DNA of 64,000 bases, taken from assembly GCA_036675505.1 (NCBI GenBank), contig JAKFEW010000109.1:14181-78180 (forward strand). Reading direction: 5' to 3'. Every line of letters starts with the position of its first letter. The first letter of the stretch is position 1. Below are positions 43,458-51,374 of the stretch, piece by piece. The stretch comes from JAKFEW01 sp036675505 (GTDB lineage Bacteria; Cyanobacteriota; Sericytochromatia; S15B-MN24; JAQBPE01). A program made the translations under genes and the position numbers. The notes below the pieces were generated by a model. That model saw only the letters and a program-made list of their open reading frames with translations. It ran no database searches and was not told where the DNA came from.

Positions 43458-44435
43458 TTGAACCTTCCCGTCACCTGCACCATCATCATGGAATGGGACA
43501 ACCAGCGCCTGGCGGCGACGTCCCGTGCCGCGGCGTGCCTCGGCAGCCTGGGGCGCCAGCTCGCCACACCGGTGCCGGGCTACGCGGTGCTCGAGCTCCT
43601 CGTCGTGCATGACCCGGCGATGGCCGACGGCGAAGCCCTCGGCGCGTTCGTGCGCGCGTCGCTCGGCGGCGACGTGGTACCGGTCGCGCTCGTGCCCGCG
43701 CCCGGCGCGAGCTATTACGAGATGAAGAACCTCGGCGCCCGCCAGGCCCGCGGCGAGGTGCTCGCCTTCGTCGACAGCGACGTGGTGCCGGAGGCCGGTT
43801 GGCTCGCCGCGCTGCTCGGCGCCCTGGCTGAGCCGGGCGTCCGCTTCGCCGCCGGCCACACCTTCGTCGCGCCGGCCACCTTCCTCGACCGCGCCTACGG
43901 TCCCGCCTGGATCTTCCCGGCCCGCTCGGCGGCGGAAGCGCCTTACGCCGTCACGCCCGGTTGCGGGCACGGCTGGCATGCGAACAACTTCGCGCTCGGC
44001 CGCGATTTCTTCCTCGCGAGCCCGTTTGTGCCCGAGCCCGGGCGGAATCGCGGCGCCTGCACGGCCCTCGGCGATCGGCTGCGCGCGGCGGGAGTCACGC
44101 TCCTCTACATCCCGGCCGCCCGCGCCACGCACCCCACGCCGAACGGCTGGCGGCACACGCTCGCCTGGTGGATGAACCACGGGCGCGAAATCGTGCCGGA
44201 ACTCGGGCCGCCGCGCGGGCCGATCGGCTTCGTCGCACAGGCCGCATTCCAGACCGCCAAGCGGGTCGCGTGGGCCTGGCGGAACCTCGTGCGCGATCGG
44301 AAGCGGGTGGGGCTCGCCTGGTACGAGCTGCCGGCCGCGATCGCCATCATGAGCTGCTTCCACCTGCTCCATTTCCCCGGCATGCTCTGGGGCCGCTATG
44401 CCCCCCAGTCCTTCAACCGCCACTTCATCACGTGA
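43458..44435 (+). CDS. family-2-type glycosyltransferase
   Basis: A 325-residue GT-A protein. The donor-binding acidic motif reads VLAFVDSDVVPEAGWLAALLG (DxD-like), and the acceptor region HGWHANNFALGRDFFL follows. A C-terminal hydrophobic segment (IAIMSCFHLLHFPGMLWG) may tether it to the membrane. The start is TTG 43458, just after the previous stop, with GGAG 9 bases upstream. Its stop overlaps the flippase start (GTGA). Confidence 0.85.
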   Translation: MNLPVTCTIIMEWDNQRLAATSRAAACLGSLGRQLATPVPGYAVLELLVVHDPAMADGEALGAFVRASLGGDVVPVALVPAPGASYYEMKNLGARQARGEVLAFVDSDVVPEAGWLAALLGALAEPGVRFAAGHTFVAPATFLDRAYGPAWIFPARSAAEAPYAVTPGCGHGWHANNFALGRDFFLASPFVPEPGRNRGACTALGDRLRAAGVTLLYIPAARATHPTPNGWRHTLAWWMNHGREIVPELGPPRGPIGFVAQAAFQTAKRVAWAWRNLVRDRKRVGLAWYELPAAIAIMSCFHLLHFPGMLWGRYAPQSFNRHFIT

Positions 44436-45964
44436 GGCCGGAGTCTTTCCTGCGCGCGCTCGGCGCGAGCGTGGTGTGGCGCGGGCTCGAGAACGCCTGC
44501 GCCCTCGCGAAGCACGTCGTCGTGGCCGCCGTGATCGGGCTCTCGGCCCCGCTCGACGTGTTCTATATGGCGAACGCGCTGCTTTCGGCGCTCGTGTTCT
44601 GCTGGGGCACGGCGATCGACTCCCTCGCCGTGCCGCGGCTGGTCGCGCTGCGCCAGGCCGGCGATGAGGCGGGGTTCCGCCGCCTGGCCGGCGGGGTGGT
44701 CGCGGCCGCGTGCGGCGTGGGTGCGCTCCTCGGGCTGGCGGTCTGGCTGGCGGCCGGGCCGCTCGCCTGGACGGCGATCGGCTTCGAGGCGGGCCGCCGC
44801 GCCCTCTTGCAAGACGCGCTCGGCTGGCTGGTGCCGGTGGTGGTGCTGTACGCGCCCATGCACGCCCTCGCGAGCGTCCACCGCGCCCGGCGCCGCTTCT
44901 CGGTGGTCAGCCAGGGCGACTTCGTGACGACGGCCGTGATCCTCGCCTGCGTCGGGCTGGCGCCTGGCGAGCCGCGCGTCCTGCTCTGGTCGTATGGCGT
45001 CGGCCTCGCGGCGGCGTGCGCCTACTTGCTCGCCCGCTTCCCGCGCGGCGAGCGGCCGTGGGGCTCGCCGCACCACCCGGAGGTCTTCGCGGTCCTGCGC
45101 GCCGCCCCGCCGCTCGCCGCCGCCCAGCTGAGCACGTCGGCATACTGGCTCACCGAGCGCGTGGCGGTCTCGTTCCTGCCCGTCGCGACCATGGGCGCGA
45201 TGAGCTACGCCTGGGTGCTCGTGGCGCTCGTGCCCGGCCTCCTGATGATGCAGAACGCCTTCATCACGGTCTTCGCCGAGGCCCAGGGCACCCCTGATCG
45301 CGGCGCCTCGCTGGTGGATCGGCTGGTGACGCTCGCCCTGGGCGCCGGCATCCCGGTCGCGGGGTTCCTCACGGTGTTCGGCGCCGGCCTGATCGCCGCG
45401 CTGCTCGAGCGCGGCGCCTTCGGGCCCACGGAGACCGCCCTCACGGCCGTCGCGCTCGCCGGCTACGCCCCCTCGGTGGTCGTGCTCCTGCTGATGCCGG
45501 CTTTGCGGCAGGTCTTCCAGGTGCTCGGCCGCCTGGACGCCCTGTGGGCCCGCGGCCTGGTCGGCATCACGCTGTGCGCGCTGTCGAACGCGGCATTGCT
45601 CGCCACGGGCGCCGCGAGCGCGCTGACCGTCGCGTGCGCCACGAGCGCGTGCCAGGTCGTCCAGCTCGCGCTCGCCGCGCACTTCCTCGATCGCCAGGGC
45701 CTGAAGCTGGCCTGGGCGCGCCACCTGCGCTGGGGCGCCTATATGTCGGCCGGCGTGATCGGCACGGCCGCGGCGATCCGTGCCCTGCCGGGGCTCGCGC
45801 CGGGTGGCGCCGCCCCTGCCGCGGTCGCGATCGCCGGCCTGATCTTCTGCACGGTCGTCGCGGCCTGGGCCGCGGCGCCGTGGAGCCCGGAGGGCCCGCT
45901 CGTGCGGGGGACCCTCGGGCGCTTGCGCCGCGAGCGGCCGCTCGCGCTGGAGGGACCTGGATAA
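44432..45964 (+). CDS. MurJ/Wzx-like polysaccharide flippase
   Basis: A 510-residue membrane protein with about 13 helices of the MOP (MurJ/Wzx) superfamily. MurJ-like features are the N-terminal NALLSALVFCWG/DSLAVPRLV region and the motif LLERGAFGPTETALTAVALAGYAP. It probably moves a lipid-linked oligosaccharide made by the four upstream transferases across the inner membrane. Start GTG 44432 overlaps the previous stop. No polymerase (Wzy) gene is seen in the window, so the cluster may be incomplete or may make a short glycan. Confidence 0.87.
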   Translation: MRPESFLRALGASVVWRGLENACALAKHVVVAAVIGLSAPLDVFYMANALLSALVFCWGTAIDSLAVPRLVALRQAGDEAGFRRLAGGVVAAACGVGALLGLAVWLAAGPLAWTAIGFEAGRRALLQDALGWLVPVVVLYAPMHALASVHRARRRFSVVSQGDFVTTAVILACVGLAPGEPRVLLWSYGVGLAAACAYLLARFPRGERPWGSPHHPEVFAVLRAAPPLAAAQLSTSAYWLTERVAVSFLPVATMGAMSYAWVLVALVPGLLMMQNAFITVFAEAQGTPDRGASLVDRLVTLALGAGIPVAGFLTVFGAGLIAALLERGAFGPTETALTAVALAGYAPSVVVLLLMPALRQVFQVLGRLDALWARGLVGITLCALSNAALLATGAASALTVACATSACQVVQLALAAHFLDRQGLKLAWARHLRWGAYMSAGVIGTAAAIRALPGLAPGGAAPAAVAIAGLIFCTVVAAWAAAPWSPEGPLVRGTLGRLRRERPLALEGPG

Positions 45965-45988
45965 ACCGCACCGAGCCCCTGGCGCCGC

Positions 45989-46342
45989 TCAGAAGCGGCA
46001 GCGCGCGACGGGCTCGCCGCCCGCGAGGTGCCGCTCGACGATCGCCGCCACATCCCGCGGCACCAGGCCACCGTACCAGACGCCCCGCGTCCACAGCCGC
46101 GCGAGCTTCCCGGGCGGCGTCGCCAGCCCGCGTCCCTCGTACACCACCGCCACCGGCCCGTGCGGACATGCGTCGAGGCAGCCGCTCGGCCTCACGTCCA
46201 CCCGATCGTCGAGCCCCGCGGCCGACACGCCCGCGCGAAACGCCGCGAGCAGCTCGGGGCCGCCACGTGCGTGGCAGCAGCCCTCCCGATGGCTCACGGG
46301 GCGGACGTTCTGGCAAACGAAGACGGTAAATTCAGGTTTCAT
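45989..46342 (-). CDS. thioredoxin-like [2Fe-2S] ferredoxin
   Basis: A 117-residue protein. FTVFVCQNVRP plus EGCCHARGG and RPSGCLDACPHGPVAVVYEG supply the four-cysteine set of thioredoxin-fold [2Fe-2S] ferredoxins (as in NuoE C-domains and shethna-type proteins). It carries electrons in the cytosol; the partner is unknown. ATG 46342 begins directly at the family N-terminus, while a GTG at 46405 would add 21 unrelated residues. It converges on the polysaccharide operon. Confidence 0.88.
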   Translation of the reverse strand: MKPEFTVFVCQNVRPVSHREGCCHARGGPELLAAFRAGVSAAGLDDRVDVRPSGCLDACPHGPVAVVYEGRGLATPPGKLARLWTRGVWYGGLVPRDVAAIVERHLAGGEPVARCRF

Positions 46343-46614
46343 CAGCTTTATGAACACGTCCTTATGCGCGGGTAAAAAAAGGTTGAAGAACCTTCGAGTT
46401 TCCACGCAAGATTTCTCGGCAGGCGTCTATATCATTAACATCAGGTTGCACCGCGATTAACCATCAGCCAAGACGCAGCACCACCCGCGGCTCCTGACTC
46501 TCTCTTTCCCCGAAACCTTCTCTCTCTCTATATTTTCTCCTTCTCTCTCTCTTTCCCATCTCTCTCTCTTTCTCTCTCTCAAATCTCTCTCTTCTCTCTC
46601 TCATTTCCCGCAGA

Positions 46615-46646
46615 GAGCCCCCGCCAGGACATCCTGGCGGGGGCTC
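46615..46646. terminator. 15-bp GC-rich hairpin at end of module 1
   Basis: GAGCCCCCGCCAGGA and its exact complement are separated by CA. Read on the plus strand it is followed by CAAAGCTTTTGG, a weak T-tract, so it could terminate a plus-strand module transcript. Confidence 0.5.
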
Positions 46647-46719
46647 AAAGCTTTTGGGGGCGCGGTCTCAGATTAAGGGGCAGAAATTTTTTCGGCCGTC
46701 TCCTTAAAAACAAGCAAGT

Positions 46720-46746
46720 CTCATGTTAATCCAGCTATAACATGAG
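46720..46746. promoter_or_regulatory. 9-bp inverted repeat (CTCATGTTA / TAACATGAG) before module 2
   Basis: Perfect arms at 46720-46728 and 46738-46746 are separated by 9 nt. The right half overlaps a TATAAC box (46736-46741) that could be a -10. This is an operator-like arrangement at the start of module 2, though no good -35 is visible. Confidence 0.4.
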
Positions 46747-46825
46747 TGTGAGGCAACCGCAGCCCTGAACCACCCGCCTCACCCCTCCTTAAAGTCTCGA
46801 ATCTCTCTCTCGACCATAATCTCTT

Positions 46826-46879
<54 letters not shown>

Positions 46880-46895
46880 TCTCTCCTTCTCTCTC

Positions 46896-46940
<45 letters not shown>

Positions 46941-46950
46941 CCCGCAGCGG

Positions 46951-46978
46951 CGCCCGCACCGGTTTTCCGGTCCGGGCG
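46951..46978. terminator. GC-rich hairpin at end of module 2
   Basis: CGCCCGCACCGG-TTTT-CCGGTCCGGGCG folds with one C-C mismatch and a TTTT loop. It sits at the same place after ATTTCCCGCAG as the hairpin of module 1. No T-run follows. Confidence 0.4.
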
Positions 46979-47054
46979 TCGATTGCATGAGGGGCGCTCG
47001 GACGCTTCGGATCCTGGAACGGCCATATAGTGCCCGTTTTCAGCCGCAGGGGGC

Positions 47055-47084
47055 TTGACCGGCGCGCCATCCGCGCGGTATCAT
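47055..47084 (+). promoter_or_regulatory. sigma70-like promoter for the long leader
   Basis: -35 TTGACC (47055-47060), an 18-bp spacer and -10 TATCAT (47079-47084) predict transcription from about 47091, some 490 nt before the GNAT start codon. Confidence 0.55.
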
Positions 47085-47090
47085 AGATAA

Positions 47091-47578
47091 CGTGGATCGG
47101 GGTTAGCCCCACCGGGAAACCTCCGGTGAGCAGACTCCACCACCTGGTCGACGGACGGTCGCCAGGCCGCCCTCCATCGCGAGGAACGGTCGAGCCCCCT
47201 GGGCGTAGGCTTCGCGTCGATCCGATAGCAGCCGTCGCCGTGGCGAGCGCCACGGGATGGGGGAGGTGCAGCGGTCAACCGGTAGTGTGCTCGGCCGATC
47301 CAGTGCGGATCCGTCGATACCCTCGGGGACCAAAGCCAGCTTTTTCCGCGCGTCGCCCTTTCAATGGGCAGGCGTTCGCGTACCGAATCTCGCAGCCGTT
47401 GGACGGGTGCGAGGCCGCTGCCGTCGTTCGGTTCCAGCGGTCTCCCCCGCGCGTGGGTGCGCCCCCAGGCGCTTTGGCCAACTGGCTGCTCAACATCATC
47501 TTCAACCCCCGCGAGGCGCAGGGGCCTTCCGAAAGGAGTTCTCCATGACGGGCCGGGACGACGGCCGCCTGTCCGCAT
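47091..47578 (+). ncRNA. candidate structured leader RNA or independent ncRNA
   Basis: No open frame here has convincing coding character, yet the DNA is dense in hairpins: GGGG-TTAG-CCCC near 47100, CACCGG-GAAACCT-CCGGTG near 47110, CCTGG/CCAGG near 47140-47165, and the perfect CCGTGGCG-AG-CGCCACGG near 47236-47253. It lies between a good promoter and the GNAT gene. I checked by eye for RNase P, tmRNA, SRP, T-box, TPP, c-di-GMP and cobalamin core motifs and found none convincing. Class unknown. Confidence 0.4.
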
Positions 47579-48232
47579 ATGTCGACAGTCAAGCTCTTGA
47601 TCGAGGTCCGTCAGATGACGGAAGCGGACATCGAAGGCGTGGTCGCGCTGCAGAAGCGCGCGTTCCCCAAGATGCCACCGTGGACCCCGAACCAGTTGCG
47701 CCGCAACATGCGCACGTTCCCCGACGGCCAGCTCGTGGCCGTCGACCTCAAAGGCCGCGTGATCGGCTCCGCCAGCTCGCTGATCATCCGCTGGGCGGAC
47801 TACGCGGACGCCGCCAGCTGGAACGTGGTCACCGGCCGCGGCACGTTCCGGACCCATGACCCGACCGGTGGCGACACGCTCTATGGCGCGGACATCGGCG
47901 TAGACCCGGACGCCCGCGGCATGGGCGTCGGCGCCGCGCTCTACGAGGCGCGTCGGGAGCTGGCCCGCCGCTACAACCTCAGGTGCATCGCCGCCGGCGG
48001 CCGCATCCCCGGCTACCGCGAGGTGGCGAAGGAGATGACCGCCGACGCCTACGTGCGGGAGGTGCTCGCGGGCGAGCGCCGGGATAGCGTGCTGGGCTTC
48101 CAGCTCGCGCAGGGCTTCGCGGTGCAGGGGGTCATCCCGCGCTACCTGCCTGCGGACCACGCCTCACAGGGCTATGCGACGTTGCTCATGTGGGAGAATC
48201 CGGCGTATCATGCGGTGAAGCCCGCGGCGTAG
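47579..48232 (+). CDS. GNAT acetyltransferase paired with a nitrilase
   Basis: A 217-residue GNAT protein. It has VRQMTEADIEGVVALQKRAFP at the N-terminus and an acetyl-CoA loop GADIGVDPDARGMGVGAALYEARRE-like (GMGVGAAL). Such domains are often fused to a carbon-nitrogen hydrolase in one polypeptide; here the hydrolase is the next gene. ATG 47579 has no clear ribosome-binding site. A perfect AAGGAG precedes ATG 47545, but that frame is different and non-homologous, so initiation is unusual or a frameshift has occurred. Confidence 0.85.
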   Translation: MSTVKLLIEVRQMTEADIEGVVALQKRAFPKMPPWTPNQLRRNMRTFPDGQLVAVDLKGRVIGSASSLIIRWADYADAASWNVVTGRGTFRTHDPTGGDTLYGADIGVDPDARGMGVGAALYEARRELARRYNLRCIAAGGRIPGYREVAKEMTADAYVREVLAGERRDSVLGFQLAQGFAVQGVIPRYLPADHASQGYATLLMWENPAYHAVKPAA

Positions 48233-48263
48233 CACCGCGGGCGTACGGGAGGAGGCCCCGCCC

Positions 48264-49190
48264 TTGCGCGTCCGCATCGCCGCCATCCAGTACATGCTCC
48301 GGCCGATCAAGTGCTGGGAGGAGTTCGCCCACCAGGTCGAGTTCTTCGTCGAGAGCGCCGCGGACTACAAGAGCCATTTCGTCCTGTTCCCGGAGTTCTT
48401 CACGATGCAGCTGCTCAGCTACATCCAGGAGGACGACCCGGCGAAGGCGGTGCGCGAGCTCGCCAAGCTCACCCCGGAGTACGAAGGGCTCTTCCGCCGG
48501 CTCGCGATCCAGTCGGGCATGTACATCATCGGCGGCACGCATCCCTACGAGGACGACGGGCACCTCTACAACACGGCCTCGCTCTTCACCCCGCATGGCA
48601 AGATCTTCCACCAGCGCAAGGTCCACCTGACCCGCGCTGAGAAGGGCCCATACCAGTTCTCGCGGGGCAACGAGTTCTGCGTCTTCGAGACGGATTACGG
48701 CAAGGTCGCGATCCTGATCTGCTACGACGTGGAGTTCCCGGAGGCCGCGCGGATCGTGGCCGAGGCCGGCACGGAGATCCTCTTCGTGCCCTCCTGCACC
48801 GATGAGCGCCAGGGCTTCTTCCGCGTCCGCTACTGCGCGCACGCCCGCGCGATCGAGAACCAGCTTTACGTGGCGGTCACGGGCACGGTGGGCAACCTCC
48901 CGCTGGTGCCCCACATGTCGACGAACTACGGCCAGGCCGCGATCCTCACGCCGAACGACTTCTACTTCGCGCGCGACGGCATCGCGGCCGAGGGCACCTA
49001 CAACCAGGAACAGATCGTGGTCTCGGACGTGGACCTCGCGCTGCTCGACGAGCGGCGCGTGAACGGCACGGTCATCCCGCTCAACGACAAGCTGGTGGAG
49101 GTGTACGAGCACGTGGCGGTCTACAAGGACAAGCACGAGGTGACCGGCACGGCGCCGCTGCCGACGCTCGAGCAGGAGGGCGCGCTTTGA
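48264..49190 (+). CDS. nitrilase-superfamily carbon-nitrogen hydrolase
   Basis: A 308-residue protein with the full nitrilase triad: Glu44 in LFPEFF, Lys119 in HQRKVHLT and Cys153 in LICYDVEFPE. It hydrolyses an amide or nitrile; the exact substrate is unknown. It is partnered with the GNAT gene 31 bp upstream. The start is TTG 48264, with GGAGG about 10 bases before it. Its stop overlaps the next start (TTGA). Confidence 0.92.
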   Translation: MRVRIAAIQYMLRPIKCWEEFAHQVEFFVESAADYKSHFVLFPEFFTMQLLSYIQEDDPAKAVRELAKLTPEYEGLFRRLAIQSGMYIIGGTHPYEDDGHLYNTASLFTPHGKIFHQRKVHLTRAEKGPYQFSRGNEFCVFETDYGKVAILICYDVEFPEAARIVAEAGTEILFVPSCTDERQGFFRVRYCAHARAIENQLYVAVTGTVGNLPLVPHMSTNYGQAAILTPNDFYFARDGIAAEGTYNQEQIVVSDVDLALLDERRVNGTVIPLNDKLVEVYEHVAVYKDKHEVTGTAPLPTLEQEGAL

Positions 49191-50161
49191 GGCCTGCGCG
49201 GGCGATCGCGACCCTGGCGGCCATGGCGCTTTGCCTGACCGCCGCCGGCGGGACGGCTGCGGACGCCAAGGAGCTCCCCGTGCAACGCGTCGTCGTGACG
49301 ACCGACGTCGGCGCGGCGGTCGACGACCAATGGGCGCTCGCGCACCTCGCGCTCGAGCCTGGCGTCGAGCTCGTCGGCGTGCTCACCACCCATGCGCCGT
49401 CGCTCGCGTACCCCGGCCCCAAGACGGCCGCCCGCCACGCGAAGGAGGTCCTCGTGGCCGTCGGCCGCCCCGAGGTGCCCGTCTTGACGGGCCTGGTCGA
49501 GCCCTTCGGCGGTGAGCAGGACATCAAGCCCGGCCCCGCCGTGGACTTCCTGCTCGAGGCCTCGCGCGGCCACACGCGCGAGCGGCCGCTCCGCGTGCTG
49601 GTGCTCGGCGCCGCGACCGACGTGGCGCTCGCGCTCATGGTCGACCCTTCGCTCGCGGACCGCATCGAGGTGATCGCCATGGGCTTCGACGGCTGGCCCC
49701 GCGGCGGCGACCGCTGGAACGTGAAGAACGACCCGCTCGCCTGGAAGCTCCTGCTCGCGAGCCGCACCGCGCTCGTGGTGGGCGACGCGGGCGTGGGCAA
49801 GCGCGACCTCCTGCTCTCGCGCGACCGCGCGCGGGCGCTCACGACCTCCCGTGGCCGCGCCGGCGCGTATCTCGCGCGCCTCTACGAGGCCTGGCTCGAC
49901 AAGGACCCGGTGCATGCCCGCGCCGTCGCCGGTCAGGCCGACGCCTGGCCGCTCTGGGACGAGGTCACGGTCGCCTGGCTGCTCGGCCATGCGACCGCCG
50001 AGACCTATGACCGGCCAGGCCTCGCCGACGACCTGACGCTCAAGGCGTCCGCCGGCCGCGCGAACGGCCGCACCATCCGCTGGATCACCCGCGTCGACGC
50101 GGCCGCGGTCTGGTCGGCCTTCACGGCCGCGCTCGATCGCGGCGCCGCAGCCGAGCGTTGA
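49187..50161 (+). CDS. exported nucleoside-hydrolase-like protein
   Basis: A 324-residue protein with a signal peptide (cut near GTAADA). It belongs to the inosine-uridine nucleoside hydrolase fold: VVTTDVGAAVDDQWALAHLA replaces the usual DTDPGxDDAxAL, and VLVLGAATDVALAL and RWNVKNDPLAWKLLLAS match the later calcium and ribose motifs. The altered N-terminal aspartate cluster and the export signal suggest a changed substrate. TTG 49187 overlaps the nitrilase stop, with AGGAGG 7 bases upstream. Confidence 0.8.
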   Translation: MRPARAIATLAAMALCLTAAGGTAADAKELPVQRVVVTTDVGAAVDDQWALAHLALEPGVELVGVLTTHAPSLAYPGPKTAARHAKEVLVAVGRPEVPVLTGLVEPFGGEQDIKPGPAVDFLLEASRGHTRERPLRVLVLGAATDVALALMVDPSLADRIEVIAMGFDGWPRGGDRWNVKNDPLAWKLLLASRTALVVGDAGVGKRDLLLSRDRARALTTSRGRAGAYLARLYEAWLDKDPVHARAVAGQADAWPLWDEVTVAWLLGHATAETYDRPGLADDLTLKASAGRANGRTIRWITRVDAAAVWSAFTAALDRGAAAER

Positions 50162-50313
50162 GCTTAATCCTTCCTTTACGCCGCGCGTGATGCCCGGTGC
50201 GCAAGGATGGAAAATGAGAAGGCGCTAAGGAACGGTTTCATGCACCTCCACGGAGGGAATGACAACCTCGGAAGCGAGCGAGGATGGGCGGTTCTGCCCG
50301 TCGGGAGCCAGCG

Positions 50314-51003
50314 TTGAAGAGACTCGACGACAACCTGATCGCCCGCGCGGCGGTGGCGGCGGTGGGCTTCCTGCCGATTGCCGCGCTGGCGCTGGCGCTC
50401 GGCGGTTGGGTCTCGTTGCAGGTCACCGCGCTCTGGGTCTTGCTGCCGGTGTGGCTCGGCATGGCGACGCTCGCCGCGGTCCGGCCGCCGTGGGGCAAGG
50501 TGCTCGCGCTGGTCCTGGTCGCCGGCATGACGGCGACGCTGTTCTACGATCTGGCGCGGCTCGCGCTGACCCATTTCGGCGGCCTGAGCGACGGCATCCC
50601 GAACATCGGCCGCCTGCTGCTCGCCGACATGAACGCACCCACCAATGAGGCCTTCGGGCTCGCCTACCTCTACCGCTACGTCGGCGATGGCGGTGGCCTC
50701 GCGTTGGCCTACGCGATGGGCCGCCGGTACGGCGTGGGCAGCGGGATGGCCTACGGCGCGACGATCTGCCTGTGCCTGTGGGGCACGTTGGTGGTGTTCC
50801 CGACCGCTCAGGCGCTGCTCTTCCCCCTGACGGCGTTCGCGCTGTTCATGACGATGGCCGGGCACCTGATCTTCGGCGCCGTCCTGGGCGGTCTGCTGGC
50901 CCGCTGGCTGCCGACGAAGGCGCCGGCGCCGACGATCACGCTGACGGTGACCGAGGCGACGAGCTTGCCGGTGGCGCGCCGCGAGGCGGAAGCGACGATT
51001 TAA
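50314..51003 (+). CDS. multi-spanning membrane protein, unknown
   Basis: A 229-residue protein with about six hydrophobic helices, for example VAAVGFLPIAALALALGG and ALWVLLPVWLGMATLAAV, and a short polar C-terminus. No transporter or enzyme motif was recognised. TTG 50314 has GGGAG 6 bases upstream; ATG 50284 is an alternative adding 10 residues. The gene is isolated, with a 152-bp upstream gap and a terminator-type hairpin 22 bp downstream. Confidence 0.6.
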   Translation: MKRLDDNLIARAAVAAVGFLPIAALALALGGWVSLQVTALWVLLPVWLGMATLAAVRPPWGKVLALVLVAGMTATLFYDLARLALTHFGGLSDGIPNIGRLLLADMNAPTNEAFGLAYLYRYVGDGGGLALAYAMGRRYGVGSGMAYGATICLCLWGTLVVFPTAQALLFPLTAFALFMTMAGHLIFGAVLGGLLARWLPTKAPAPTITLTVTEATSLPVARREAEATI

Positions 51004-51017
51004 CTCACAGGCCGGCG

Positions 51018-51055
51018 AAAAAAATGGCCCCTGGTCTCAGGCGAGACCAGGGGCC
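51018..51055 (-). terminator. Rho-independent terminator for the 53-residue gene
   Basis: A 13-bp perfect stem (GGCCCCTGGTCTC and its complement, loop AGGC on the plus strand, 51026-51055). Read on the minus strand it is followed by A-T7, a textbook terminator for the small gene at 51069-51230. It could also stop the convergent membrane-protein transcript. Confidence 0.85.
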
Positions 51056-51068
51056 GGGAAACTGGCGG

Positions 51069-51230
51069 CTAGTGGTGGTTGACGTTGACGTTGACGCCGT
51101 CCGGCAGGTCGAACTCCAGGCGGAGGTATTCCAGCATGCACTCGACCGCTTCTTCGCGGGTGGTCGTGGTGAAGCAGTTGCTCAGGACCAGTTCCTTGTC
51201 GTAGCTGACCGAAACCCAGAAGCTCTGCAT
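51069..51230 (-). CDS. 53-residue small protein, hypothetical
   Basis: The protein begins MQSFWVSVSYDKELVLSNCF and ends in the Asn/His-rich DGVNVNVNHH. The alternation suggests a beta-strand, an alpha-helix (REEAVECMLEYLRLEF) and a C-terminal tail. No family was recognised. It is supported by its own TTCAGT-N17-TATAAC promoter upstream and a strong terminator downstream, forming a complete transcription unit of about 260 nt. GAGAGG lies 9 bases before the start. Confidence 0.72.
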   Translation of the reverse strand: MQSFWVSVSYDKELVLSNCFTTTTREEAVECMLEYLRLEFDLPDGVNVNVNHH

Positions 51231-51282
51231 ACTGAATATCCTCTCACTCTTGCCAGGTGGCATCTCACGAACGCTTGATCTC

Positions 51283-51311
51283 GTTATAGCCGCGGCCGCA
51301 TCCTGACTGAA
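51283..51311 (-). promoter_or_regulatory. promoter of the 53-residue gene
   Basis: On the minus strand, -35 TTCAGT (51311-51306), a 17-bp spacer and -10 TATAAC (51288-51283) lie about 50 bp upstream of the start codon. Confidence 0.6.
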
Positions 51312-51374
51312 TTGTCATCCGGTTAAGTTTGCCGGAAGGTTCGTTAAAACGCGTGGCGCCCCCGATGTGGTTCC

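Noticed and set aside
46343..46405. Longer start for the ferredoxin gene
   Set aside because: The initiator would be GTG with no ribosome-binding site, and the 21 extra residues are not part of the family.
47107..47165. Cobalamin-riboswitch-like string (GGGAA ... GGTG) in the leader
   Set aside because: The spacing and the downstream B12-box core (GCCACTG) do not match, and the downstream genes have no cobalamin link.
47081..48160. 359-codon minus-strand frame over the leader and GNAT gene
   Set aside because: It is antisense to a GNAT gene with clear motifs and has no recognisable domain.
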